Of a DNA stretch of 61,283 nt, positions 51,123-58,596 are shown piece after piece. The notes beneath the pieces were generated by a model. It saw only the letters and a program-made list of their open reading frames with translations. It did no database searches and was not told where the DNA came from. Source of the stretch: MGIIb-Q1 sp964342465 (GTDB taxonomy: Archaea > Thermoplasmatota > Poseidoniia > Poseidoniales > Thalassarchaeaceae); the NCBI GenBank assembly GCA_964342465.1, contig CAYFFQ010000013.1:1-61283 (forward strand), in the 5' to 3' direction. The position numbers were made by a program, and so were the translations under genes. Every line of letters begins with the position of its first letter. Position 1 is the stretch's first letter.

Positions 51123-51422
51123 ATGGCAAGCATTTGCAATCTGTGTGGTCTGCCGGAAGAACTCTGTATATGTCAGGAAATAGCCAAGGAACAACAGAAA
51201 GCAGTCATTTCAACAGTCAGAAGGAGGTATGGGAAGATGGTCACGATAGTCGAGGGAATCGATGATACCGCCATAGACATCCACCAACTGGCGAAGAAAC
51301 TCAAGTCATCATGTGCGAGTGGTGGCACCGTTAAGGGGCGAACCATCGAACTTCAAGGTGAGCACAAAAAGAGGGTGGCGAAGGTTCTCGAACAGAATGG
51401 CTATCAGGTGGAGGTGCGCTGA
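51123..51422 (+). CDS. Translation initiation factor aIF1 (SUI1)
   Basis: The protein has 99 residues. The archaeal SUI1/eIF1 factor helps select the start codon on the small subunit. The N-terminus has a small cysteine motif, CNLCGLPEELCIC, common in euryarchaeal aIF1. The SUI1 fold follows (RYGKMVTIVEGID, LKSSCASGGTVKGRTIELQGEHKKRVAKVL). It is embedded in the ribosomal operon between uL29 and Rpp29, its usual euryarchaeal position. Confidence 0.97.
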   Translation: MASICNLCGLPEELCICQEIAKEQQKAVISTVRRRYGKMVTIVEGIDDTAIDIHQLAKKLKSSCASGGTVKGRTIELQGEHKKRVAKVLEQNGYQVEVR

Positions 51423-51677
51423 ATGAATCATTGGCACACGCAGTGGTTGTCTCACACTATTGAGGTGGTCTCCTCAACCGACCCGACACTGGTTGGCCGT
51501 CACGGTGTGGTCGTTGGCGAAAGTCAGCGAACCATAACAATCCAAAGCGAGTCTGGAGTTGCCATTTTGGCGAAAAATGTAATTGATTTCACTATCGATG
51601 GCAGCGAACCTGTCGTCGGTAGAATGGTCTGTCAGAGGACAGAAGACCGAGTTCACAAGAACTACAGGAGGAATTGA
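51423..51677 (+). CDS. rnp1: RNase P protein component 1 (Rpp29/Pop4)
   Basis: This 84-residue subunit assists the RNase P RNA in cutting tRNA 5' leaders. LSHTIEVVSSTDPTLVGRHGVV and the following beta-strand pattern (TITIQSESGVAILAKNVIDF) match the Sm-like fold of archaeal Rpp29. Its ATG directly follows the aIF1 stop. The size is close to the minimum for the family. Confidence 0.93.
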   Translation: MNHWHTQWLSHTIEVVSSTDPTLVGRHGVVVGESQRTITIQSESGVAILAKNVIDFTIDGSEPVVGRMVCQRTEDRVHKNYRRN

Positions 51678-51678
51678 A

Positions 51679-52011
51679 ATGCGAGACATCGGAATTGATG
51701 TAAAGACGCCGGACGGCGAATGGGATGGGGATGCGAATTGTCCCTTCTACGGCAGCCTGAGGGTGAGAGGACAGATCATTGAAGGAACCGTGACCGCACT
51801 CGGTATGCACCGAACAATCGTCGTCGAGAGGCAACACACCCGTCACATGCAGAAGTTCGAGCGATTGGAGAAGCGCACCCGCCGTTATCCGGCCCACCTC
51901 CCATCCTGTATCGGCGATGTGGAAGTCGGCGATTCCGTGCGTATTATGGAGTGCCGCCCACTTTCCAAGACCGTCACCTTCTGTGTCATTGAAAGGGGGT
52001 ATGAAGAGTGA
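51679..52011 (+). CDS. rps17: Ribosomal protein uS17
   Basis: This 110-residue protein contacts 16S rRNA helix 11. MRDIGIDVKTPDGEWDGDAN is a typical archaeal N-terminus, then FYGSLRVRGQIIEGTV, RTIVVERQHTRHMQKFERLE and VGDSVRIMECRPLSKT. The ATG at 51679 follows GGAGGA; a longer frame upstream overlaps rnp1 and is not supported. Confidence 0.96.
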   Translation: MRDIGIDVKTPDGEWDGDANCPFYGSLRVRGQIIEGTVTALGMHRTIVVERQHTRHMQKFERLEKRTRRYPAHLPSCIGDVEVGDSVRIMECRPLSKTVTFCVIERGYEE

Positions 52012-52409
52012 AGGGATTGTCTGGCAGAGTCACACGCGGTCTACCAACCGAGGCGAAGATGAACTGTGTTGACAACAGCGGGGCGAAGATAGTCCAACTC
52101 ATCTCTGTCCTCAAGATAGGCGGTGTGGCTCGCAGATATCCGTCCGCTGGCGTTGGAGATATGGTCAATGTGACCGTACGCCGTGGAACTCCGGAGCGAC
52201 GCCGTCAGGTGTTCAAGGCTGTCATCGTGCGTCAGAAGAGGCCATACGGCCGTGCCGATGGGACTCGTGTACAGTTCGAAGACAATGCTTGCGTACTCGT
52301 ATCGAACGAAAGAGGCGAGTTGATTGGAACCGACATCAAGGGTCCCGTTTCGAGAGAATCGGCGGAACGGTGGCCGAGAATAGCCGCCACTGCCAAACAG
52401 ATTGTGTGA
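52008..52409 (+). CDS. rpl14: Ribosomal protein uL14
   Basis: This 133-residue protein lies at the subunit interface. Marks are GLPTEAKMNCVDNSGAKIVQ, VGDMVNVTVRRGTPE, VFKAVIVRQKRPYGRADGTR and FEDNACVLVSNERGELIGTD. The start is a GTG whose last two bases overlap the uS17 stop (GTGA), giving coupled translation. Confidence 0.97.
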   Translation: MKGLSGRVTRGLPTEAKMNCVDNSGAKIVQLISVLKIGGVARRYPSAGVGDMVNVTVRRGTPERRRQVFKAVIVRQKRPYGRADGTRVQFEDNACVLVSNERGELIGTDIKGPVSRESAERWPRIAATAKQIV

Positions 52410-52415
52410 GGTGAA

Positions 52416-52841
52416 ATGATGAAGAGCAGTAAACCCAGCAAGCAGCGAATTCGGGCAACTCGCGCCCCTCTTCACACCCGAAGAAAGCGTATCAGAGCGC
52501 GCTGCCTCGACCCGACATTTCCCAATGTGCGCAATGTCACCGTGCGCGTTGGAGACCGCGTATCCGTCCGTCGTGGTGACTGGGGAAACCCCAGCCATGA
52601 CAAGGACGATGGTGGCAAGCGTCGCGGTGGAGAGAGAGGCAAGGAGGGTGTTGTTGCCGAGGTCATCGGTATCGACACCGGAACCGGTCGCATCTTCATA
52701 GAAGGGGTGGCACAATCAACCTCTGAATCGAAGGCCGAGGGAATCCCTATCCATGCATCGAATGTCGTCGTCGTCAAGGTGAACGATGGCGATGTGGTGC
52801 GATTGAAGAAGTTGGAAGAGCGCAACAGAGGCGATGAATAA
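52416..52841 (+). CDS. rpl24: Ribosomal protein uL24
   Basis: This 141-residue protein starts assembly of the large subunit. SSKPSKQRIRATRAPLHTRR is the archaeal uL24 beginning, followed by VRVGDRVSVRRGDWGNPSHD (KOW motif) and VIGIDTGTGRIFIEGV. The middle has a glycine/basic insertion (GGKRRGGERGKEG). The next gene (eS4) overlaps its stop. Confidence 0.95.
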   Translation: MMKSSKPSKQRIRATRAPLHTRRKRIRARCLDPTFPNVRNVTVRVGDRVSVRRGDWGNPSHDKDDGGKRRGGERGKEGVVAEVIGIDTGTGRIFIEGVAQSTSESKAEGIPIHASNVVVVKVNDGDVVRLKKLEERNRGDE

Positions 52842-53533
52842 TGAGTTCGAATCACCGTAAGAGACTGGCCATGCCGAGGACTTGGGCTCTGCCGCGCAAG
52901 AGAACTGTGTGGATTAGCAAAGCCGACCCGTGCGGCCACCCACATGAGATGTGCATGCCTCTTTCCGTCATCATCCGCGACGAACTTGGGCTCGCTCAGA
53001 GCAAGAGGGAGGTCAAGCGGATGCTCGCAACTCGCCAGATTCTTGTCGATGGGCGAGTCCCAAAGAGCGTTGATAGAGGTGTAGGACTGATGGATGTCCT
53101 CACTATCGGAGATGACAACTACCGCGGCATCCTCGACCAGAGAGGCAAACTCAGGTATCTGCAGATTTCACCATCTGAAGCGAAAAGCAAGATTTGCAGA
53201 ATCAATGGCAAGACCACCGTCAAAGGTGGCATCACCCAATACAATCTTCACGATGGAAGGAACATCATGTTGGACAAGGCCACCGCCTACAACACCGGTG
53301 ACAGTTTGGTGATTTCACTTCCTGACCAGACCGTCCGCGGCCACCATGCATTCGAGGACGGCGCCAAAGCCTATCTCATTGGTGGCACTCACGTGGGGAC
53401 AGTCTCCAAGGTCAAGTCATTGACCGTCAAGCGCTCATCCATGGAGAACGAGGTTTCATTCCCAGAGTTCGGCACAGTCAAGCGAAATGTCTTCATTCTC
53501 GGCGAATTCAAGATTCCGGAGGTGGCTGAATGA
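52841..53533 (+). CDS. rps4e: Ribosomal protein eS4
   Basis: This 230-residue protein is specific to archaea and eukaryotes. RKRLAMPRTWALPRKRTVWI is the standard beginning. An S4 RNA-binding region (REVKRMLATRQILVDGRVPK) and a KOW-like C-terminal part (KAYLIGGTHVGTVSKVK) follow. The first base of the ATG overlaps the last base of the uL24 stop. Confidence 0.97.
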   Translation: MSSNHRKRLAMPRTWALPRKRTVWISKADPCGHPHEMCMPLSVIIRDELGLAQSKREVKRMLATRQILVDGRVPKSVDRGVGLMDVLTIGDDNYRGILDQRGKLRYLQISPSEAKSKICRINGKTTVKGGITQYNLHDGRNIMLDKATAYNTGDSLVISLPDQTVRGHHAFEDGAKAYLIGGTHVGTVSKVKSLTVKRSSMENEVSFPEFGTVKRNVFILGEFKIPEVAE

Positions 53534-54054
53534 GCGATGCCAACCCAATGCTCCAACCCCGCATCACCAAGGTGACCGTTCACATCGGAGTCGGGGAGGG
53601 CGGTTCACGCCTGCAACTTGCAGAACAGGTTCTCACTCTTCTCACCGGTGCAACACCACAGCGGACCATTGGAAAGACAACCAACCGCGACCTCAAAGTG
53701 CGCGAAGGAGCTCCAATCGGCTGCAAGGTGACTCTCAGAGATGCAGACCTCATCAATAAATTCCTCACCGATGCCTTCTGGGTTAGGGAAAAGACCCTCC
53801 CCGCCTACAATGTTGACCAGCAGGGTAATCTTTCCTTCGGTATCGCCGATTACACAGATTTCCCTGAAATGAAGTATGACCCAGATATTGGAATCTTCGG
53901 GATGGATATCAATGTCGTTCTTGAGCGTCGAGGTCACAGAGTCAGTCGCCGCCGCCGCCAGAAGGCGAAGGTCGGCGCAAAACACAATGTCAACCGTTCC
54001 GAGTCACAGGCTTGGTTCAAGGACAAGTTCGGACTAACACTTCTGGAGGAGTGA
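53530..54054 (+). CDS. rpl5: Ribosomal protein uL5
   Basis: This 174-residue protein binds 5S rRNA. MLQPRITKVTVHIGVGEGGS, AEQVLTLLTGATPQRTIGKT, and DYTDFPEMKYDPDIGIFGMD are the family hallmarks. The start overlaps the eS4 stop (ATGA). Confidence 0.97.
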   Translation: MSDANPMLQPRITKVTVHIGVGEGGSRLQLAEQVLTLLTGATPQRTIGKTTNRDLKVREGAPIGCKVTLRDADLINKFLTDAFWVREKTLPAYNVDQQGNLSFGIADYTDFPEMKYDPDIGIFGMDINVVLERRGHRVSRRRRQKAKVGAKHNVNRSESQAWFKDKFGLTLLEE

Positions 54055-54056
54055 AG

Positions 54057-54209
54057 ATGGGTAAAGAACACGGAATCGAAATCGGTCGTGAATCGGGCTG
54101 CCGCAGGTGCGGACGCAAGCGAGGTATGATTCGCCGCTACGGGCTGAGATTGTGCCGGCAGTGTTTCCGCGATATCGCGCCGGAGTTGGGGTTCAAGAAG
54201 AACAGTTGA
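54057..54209 (+). CDS. rps14: Ribosomal protein uS14 (zinc type)
   Basis: This 50-residue small-subunit protein has a four-cysteine zinc site: CRRCGRKRG and LRLCRQCFRD. MGKEHGIEIGRESGCRRCGR is the archaeal start. The ATG at 54057 has GGAGG nine bases before it; the longer in-frame extension overlaps rpl5 and is not used. Confidence 0.96.
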   Translation: MGKEHGIEIGRESGCRRCGRKRGMIRRYGLRLCRQCFRDIAPELGFKKNS

Positions 54210-54224
54210 AGGAGGGATGAAGTA

Positions 54225-54614
54225 ATGCAATTCGATCCATTGAATGATGCCTTTGTGAGCATCTATAACGCTGAAATGGCGGGACACTACGAAGTGACTG
54301 TGAAGCCTGCGAGCAAGTTGCTCGGCAGACTATTGAACATCATGGCAGAGAGCGGTTACATCGGTCAGTATGAGGAAATCAAGAACGGCCGCGGTGGCGG
54401 ATACAGAATCGAACTGGTCGGAGCCATCAACAAGTGTGGAGTCATCAAGCCACGCCACTCGGTCAAGTGGGCCGACTTCGACAAGTGGGAGTCTCGCTAC
54501 CTGCCTGCTCAGGATTTCGGCCTGCTCCTGATGACCACCAATCAAGGTGTGATGCACCACTATGATGCGAAGGAGGGGTCAATCGGCGGGCGCTTGCTGG
54601 CCTATGTCTTCTGA
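54225..54614 (+). CDS. rps8: Ribosomal protein uS8
   Basis: This 129-residue protein binds the central domain of 16S rRNA. DPLNDAFVSIYNAEMAGHYE, KLLGRLLNIMAESGYIGQYE, and the C-terminal AQDFGLLLMTTNQGVMHHYD are typical of the archaeal form. GGAGGGATGAAG precedes the start. Confidence 0.97.
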   Translation: MQFDPLNDAFVSIYNAEMAGHYEVTVKPASKLLGRLLNIMAESGYIGQYEEIKNGRGGGYRIELVGAINKCGVIKPRHSVKWADFDKWESRYLPAQDFGLLLMTTNQGVMHHYDAKEGSIGGRLLAYVF

Positions 54615-54623
54615 GGTGATAAT

Positions 54624-55178
54624 ATGGTTAAATTAGACCAAATCAACCATGAAATCACCCTTCCCGAGGGTGTCACGGCATCGATTTCCGCCACCGAACT
54701 GACCGTCAACGGGACAAAGGGTTCCCTCTCGAGGAACTTCACCCACTCCAAGGCGAATGTCTCCGTATCAGACAACATCGTCTATGTCCAGTGTGAACTG
54801 CCGCGACGAAAGGAGAAGGCGATATGCGGTACTTGGCGAGCCCACATCAACAACATGGTCCGAGGAGTTTCTGAAGGATTTGAATACCGCCTGAAGGCAG
54901 TCTATTCTCACTTTCCGATGACCCTCAGTGTATCTGGGGCCAACTTCGAAATCAAGAATCTGTTCGGAGAGAAGGTGCCTCGCATAGCCAAGTTGAAGTG
55001 GCCTCTGAGCGAGGTCGAGGTCAGAATTGAAGGGAAGAGCGATGTCATCGTCAGTGGAATGGACCGCGAAAAGGTTGGGCAGACAGCCGCCATCATCGAG
55101 CGTGCGTGTAGAATCCGCCGACGTGACCGGAGAATTTTCCAAGATGGAATCTATATCGTCTCAAAGGGGGCGAACTGA
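54624..55178 (+). CDS. rpl6: Ribosomal protein uL6
   Basis: This 184-residue protein sits near the factor-binding site. ITLPEGVTASISATELTVNG, the repeat fold, WRAHINNMVRGVSEGFEYRL and VEVRIEGKSDVIVSGMDREK are visible. GAGGTGATAAT precedes the ATG. Confidence 0.97.
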   Translation: MVKLDQINHEITLPEGVTASISATELTVNGTKGSLSRNFTHSKANVSVSDNIVYVQCELPRRKEKAICGTWRAHINNMVRGVSEGFEYRLKAVYSHFPMTLSVSGANFEIKNLFGEKVPRIAKLKWPLSEVEVRIEGKSDVIVSGMDREKVGQTAAIIERACRIRRRDRRIFQDGIYIVSKGAN

Positions 55179-55188
55179 GGAGGGATGA

Positions 55189-55863
55189 ATGATGTCTGAA
55201 TATGATGACATGACAGTTGCGGAACTCAAGGAATTGCTCAGAGAAGCAGGACTGGCGGTGTCGGGTAAGAAGTCCGACCTCATCGCCCGTCTGACAGAGG
55301 CGGAAGGTGAACCAGTTGAGGAGATCGCGACCGAGGCTGATGATGCAGAGGATGCTGACTTCGAGTCCGAAGCCGACCTCGATGATGACGACTTTGATGA
55401 TGACGACTTCGATGATATAGACGAATGGGATGATGAGGAGATGATTCACATCGCCCGTCAGAAGGCCGTCATCGATGACGCCACCCGCCAAGCGCTCGGC
55501 CTCCGCAACGACCAATCGCGGAAGCAACCCGCCTTCCGCCGTCAGGAGTGGTACCGTTACAAGCGTCTCTCCCGCAGTGGCTGGCGCAAACCAAAGGGGA
55601 TGGACAGCAAGCAGCGCAAGAACAAGAAGTGGCGCACACCGATGGCCCGAATCGGCTACGGCAAGGTCGCAGCAGCGAGGAACCTTCACCCATCCGGATT
55701 CTCCGAAATCATGGTCCACCGTCCACAGGACCTCGACGAGATAGACCCCAAGACGGAAGCGGCTCGAATCGGGCGAACCGTCGGCAAGCGCAAGCGCGCT
55801 GCCATTCACGAGAAGGCAGATGAACTCGGGATTAGGATTCTCAACAGAAGGAGTGGTGTCTGA
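55189..55863 (+). CDS. rpl32e: Ribosomal protein eL32 with N-terminal SAP-like and acidic extension
   Basis: The protein has 224 residues, far longer than the usual archaeal eL32 of about 130. The C-terminal part is normal eL32 (FRRQEWYRYKRLSRSGWRKP, KQRKNKKWRTPMARIGYGK, HPSGFSEIMVHRPQDLDE). The first 45 residues form a SAP-like motif (MTVAELKELLREAGLAVSGK and SDLIARL), followed by an acidic spacer rich in Asp (DLDDDDFDDDDFDD). This fusion is discussed in the findings. Either of two consecutive ATGs may be the start. Confidence 0.96.
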   Translation: MMSEYDDMTVAELKELLREAGLAVSGKKSDLIARLTEAEGEPVEEIATEADDAEDADFESEADLDDDDFDDDDFDDIDEWDDEEMIHIARQKAVIDDATRQALGLRNDQSRKQPAFRRQEWYRYKRLSRSGWRKPKGMDSKQRKNKKWRTPMARIGYGKVAAARNLHPSGFSEIMVHRPQDLDEIDPKTEAARIGRTVGKRKRAAIHEKADELGIRILNRRSGV

Positions 55864-56339
55864 TGCAACTAAGTAATCAGAAGAGGCTGGCTGCGGAAAT
55901 CCTCTCTGTCCAACTCGGCGAAGAGGTTGGACAGAACCGCGTTTGGATAAACGACAACTACCTCGAGCAAGTCAGCAGCGCCGTCCAGAAGGAAGATATC
56001 CGAGAACTCATCGACATGGGATACATTCAGGCTAAACCCGTCAAGGGAACGAGCAGAGTGCGTGCCAACAAGAACGCCCAACAACGCGCCAAGGGCAGAC
56101 GCAAGGGTGTGGGTCGTCGTAAGGGTTCAGCAAACGCAAGAAACCCGCGGAAGAACCGTTGGATGCGCACAATCCGCGCTCAGAGAAGGGTTCTGAAGGA
56201 CCTGCGTGGTGAGGGTGTCATCAACCCCGGCCAATACCGGTATTACTATCGCAAAGCGAAGGGGAACTCCTACCGAAGTATTGCTCACTTGAAGTCGAAC
56301 ATGAAGAACGACGGAATTGAACTCGGAGGTGACGAGTGA
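55863..56339 (+). CDS. rpl19e: Ribosomal protein eL19
   Basis: This 158-residue archaeal/eukaryotic protein lies at the subunit interface. NQKRLAAEILSVQLGEEVGQ, RVWINDNYLEQVSSAVQKED, GRRKGVGRRKGSANARNPRK and the basic helix end are as in the family. The ATG overlaps the eL32 stop by one base. Confidence 0.97.
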   Translation: MQLSNQKRLAAEILSVQLGEEVGQNRVWINDNYLEQVSSAVQKEDIRELIDMGYIQAKPVKGTSRVRANKNAQQRAKGRRKGVGRRKGSANARNPRKNRWMRTIRAQRRVLKDLRGEGVINPGQYRYYYRKAKGNSYRSIAHLKSNMKNDGIELGGDE

Positions 56340-56848
56340 TGGCGTATGGGAAGAAACAGCGACGTAAGTACGCACGGAGAGAACATGGGCAGACCGACTA
56401 CCGCCGTCGCCTCAAGTTGTTACGTGGTGGGGAGCCACGCGCCGTAGTGCGCGTGACCAACACTCAAACCATCTGTCAGTTGGCCGGATACCGGCCGGAT
56501 GGAGATGCAATTTTGGCGGAAGCAAGTGGTAGTTCACTAGTGAAGGACCACAAGTGGCCGAAGGATGCTTCCCGCAAGTCGGTTCCAGCATCCTACCTCG
56601 TCGGATTCGCCCTCGCCAAGTCCGCTATCGCAGCTGGTCACGAGAGTGCTGTTTTGGATATTGGTCTCGCTGCATCCACCAGAGGCAACCGCGTCTTCGC
56701 CGCCCTCAAGGGAATGGTTGACGGTGGATTGGATATTCCTCATGGCGAGGGCATCCTCCCTGACGACGACCGCCTTGCCGGCGTCCACATTTCAGATTCA
56801 ATCGCCGAATCAATTGAAACGAGTAAGAAATCAATCGAGGGGGCCTAG
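56336..56848 (+). CDS. rpl18: Ribosomal protein uL18
   Basis: This 170-residue protein binds 5S rRNA with uL5. YRRRLKLLRGGEPRAVVRVT, NTQTICQLAGYRPDGDAILA, YLVGFALAKSAIAAGHESAV and GLDIPHGEGILPDDDRLAG match archaeal uL18. ATGATG overlaps the eL19 stop; the second ATG may be the true start. Confidence 0.97.
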   Translation: MMAYGKKQRRKYARREHGQTDYRRRLKLLRGGEPRAVVRVTNTQTICQLAGYRPDGDAILAEASGSSLVKDHKWPKDASRKSVPASYLVGFALAKSAIAAGHESAVLDIGLAASTRGNRVFAALKGMVDGGLDIPHGEGILPDDDRLAGVHISDSIAESIETSKKSIEGA

Positions 56849-56851
56849 TAG

Positions 56852-57631
56852 ATGAGTGATGAGGAATTCAAGCCGATAACTGAAGAATCCGCCCCTGGCC
56901 TGATTCTTGCTTACCACCCTGCCCCTGAGCCGGAGTTGGGACGCCACCGCAGGAGGAAGGGAGGCTACAATGCGATGGTAAACCTCCGTCAATGGACACC
57001 TAAGACTCGCCTTGGAAGAATGGTGAGGAACGGTGAAATCATCACCATTGAGCAGGCACTCCGAAGCCGTCTGCCCATCCGCGAGGTGGAAATAGTCGAT
57101 GCACTTCTTCCAAATCTCGAGGACGAGGTCATCAATGTCAACATGATTCAGAGGATGACCGACAGCGGACGCAGGGTGCGATTCAATGTCATGGCTGCCG
57201 TGGGTAACAGTGACGGATATGTCGGTCTCGGCATGTGCAAAGGAAAAGAAGTCGCAGCGACGATTCGTAAGGCGATTGACACAGCCAAACTCAACATCAT
57301 ACCAGTCATGCGCGGCAACGGTTCGTGGGAATCGGGAATCGGTGCAGGGAAGAGCGTGCCGTTCAAGATAACCGGCAGAGCAGGTTCAACCAGAGTCACC
57401 TTACTTCCAGCACCGGCTGGCAAGGGGTTGGTCATTGGTGCCAAGGGCAAGGTCGTTCTCCGCCTCGCCGGCATCGAGGATATCTATTCGCGCACACATG
57501 GCCAGACTCGTACCACCATCAACTTCGCTCGCGCAACTTACAATGCTCTTCAAAACCTCAATGCATCAAAGGTGAGTGCCGACCAGAAGAAGCGTCTTCA
57601 TATGACTTCGGGAAGGGTGGTGGACGAATGA
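56852..57631 (+). CDS. rps5: Ribosomal protein uS5
   Basis: This 259-residue protein near the mRNA entrance has the double-stranded-RNA-binding-like domain DEVINVNMIQRMTDSGRRVR, FNVMAAVGNSDGYVGLGMCK, and VTLLPAPAGKGLVIGAKGKV. The N-terminal 50 residues (ITEESAPGLILAYHPAPEPE) are an extension of uncertain role. It overlaps uL30 by four bases (ATGA). Confidence 0.96.
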   Translation: MSDEEFKPITEESAPGLILAYHPAPEPELGRHRRRKGGYNAMVNLRQWTPKTRLGRMVRNGEIITIEQALRSRLPIREVEIVDALLPNLEDEVINVNMIQRMTDSGRRVRFNVMAAVGNSDGYVGLGMCKGKEVAATIRKAIDTAKLNIIPVMRGNGSWESGIGAGKSVPFKITGRAGSTRVTLLPAPAGKGLVIGAKGKVVLRLAGIEDIYSRTHGQTRTTINFARATYNALQNLNASKVSADQKKRLHMTSGRVVDE

Positions 57632-58098
57632 CTTGGCTGGTAATCAGAGTCCGTTCCGACATCGGTGTCCGAAGAGACATCAAGCAGACCATGCACAACC
57701 TCAACCTGACCCGCGTCAACCACGCTGTACTCATTCCTGAGAATGATGCATACGCAGGGATGTTGCGAAAGGCGAAGGACTACATCACTTGGGGTGAGGT
57801 GGATTCTGAAACCATCACCACCCTCATCACCGAAAGGGGTCGGCTGATGGGTGACAATCCAATAACAGATGATGTCATCGATGAATCAACAGAATACAAG
57901 AGCATCAGCGAATTCGCTGGCGCCATTGCAGCAGGCGAGGCCACCACCAAGAATGTTGAGGGGATGAAACCGGTCTTCCGCCTCCACCCACCACGAGGGA
58001 CTCAGGGGATGGGTGGAATCAAGCGCGCCTTCACAGTCGGTGGCGCACTCGGTAACAGAGGTGACGCCATCTCAAAGTTGGCGCTGAGGATGATTTGA
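57628..58098 (+). CDS. rpl30: Ribosomal protein uL30
   Basis: This 156-residue protein has the archaeal long form. MTWLVIRVRSDIGVRRDIKQ and TMHNLNLTRVNHAVLIPEND begin it, and FRLHPPRGTQGMGGIKRAF is the conserved C-terminal block. A much longer in-frame reading that overlaps rps5 is not supported; the ATG overlapping the uS5 stop is used. Confidence 0.97.
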   Translation: MTWLVIRVRSDIGVRRDIKQTMHNLNLTRVNHAVLIPENDAYAGMLRKAKDYITWGEVDSETITTLITERGRLMGDNPITDDVIDESTEYKSISEFAGAIAAGEATTKNVEGMKPVFRLHPPRGTQGMGGIKRAFTVGGALGNRGDAISKLALRMI

Positions 58099-58111
58099 GG
58101 AGTTGATTGAA

Positions 58112-58540
58112 ATGGTATCAAGGACCAATAAATTCCGAGGAAGAAGCCGATATCACGGCCGCGGGAAAAAGGCCGGCAGAGGAGCAGGCAAGCGTGGTGG
58201 CCGTGGAAACGCCGGTCTTAACAAACACCGAGTCATGACGCGTATCAAGTATATGCCGAAACATTGGGGGATGCACGGATTCAACCGTGACCCCAGTCTG
58301 CGTACAGTCTATGTCACTGCCAATGTATCACAACTCTCAGACATCGCCGGAGATGATGATTCCATCGACCTTTCATCCTTCGGAATCGACAAACTACTCG
58401 GTTCGGGTAGAATCGAAAGAGCCCTCTCAGTCACAGTCGCACAAGCCAGCGCCAAAGCGGTGGAAAAGGTTGAGGCTGCTGGTGGTTCAGTGACCCTCGC
58501 AGATGACGACGGTGAGTGGGACGAGTGGGAAGAGGAGTGA
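58112..58540 (+). CDS. rpl15: Ribosomal protein uL15
   Basis: The protein has 142 residues. Its basic glycine-rich N-terminus (KFRGRSRYHGRGKKAGRGAG) and GGRGNAGLNKHRVMTRIKYM mark uL15. The C-terminus is acidic (DDDGEWDEWEEE). The ATG at 58112 follows GAGGAGTTG. It is the last ribosomal protein gene before secY. Confidence 0.96.
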   Translation: MVSRTNKFRGRSRYHGRGKKAGRGAGKRGGRGNAGLNKHRVMTRIKYMPKHWGMHGFNRDPSLRTVYVTANVSQLSDIAGDDDSIDLSSFGIDKLLGSGRIERALSVTVAQASAKAVEKVEAAGGSVTLADDDGEWDEWEEE

Positions 58541-58596
58541 TAGGCTCTTCATGACGGGAAACGCTGAAATGAGGGATGTTCAAGGGGCGAGACAAT

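Noticed and set aside
57325..57627. Long N-terminal extension of uL30
   Set aside because: It overlaps rps5 completely in another frame and does not resemble any uL30; the ATG overlapping the uS5 stop is normal.
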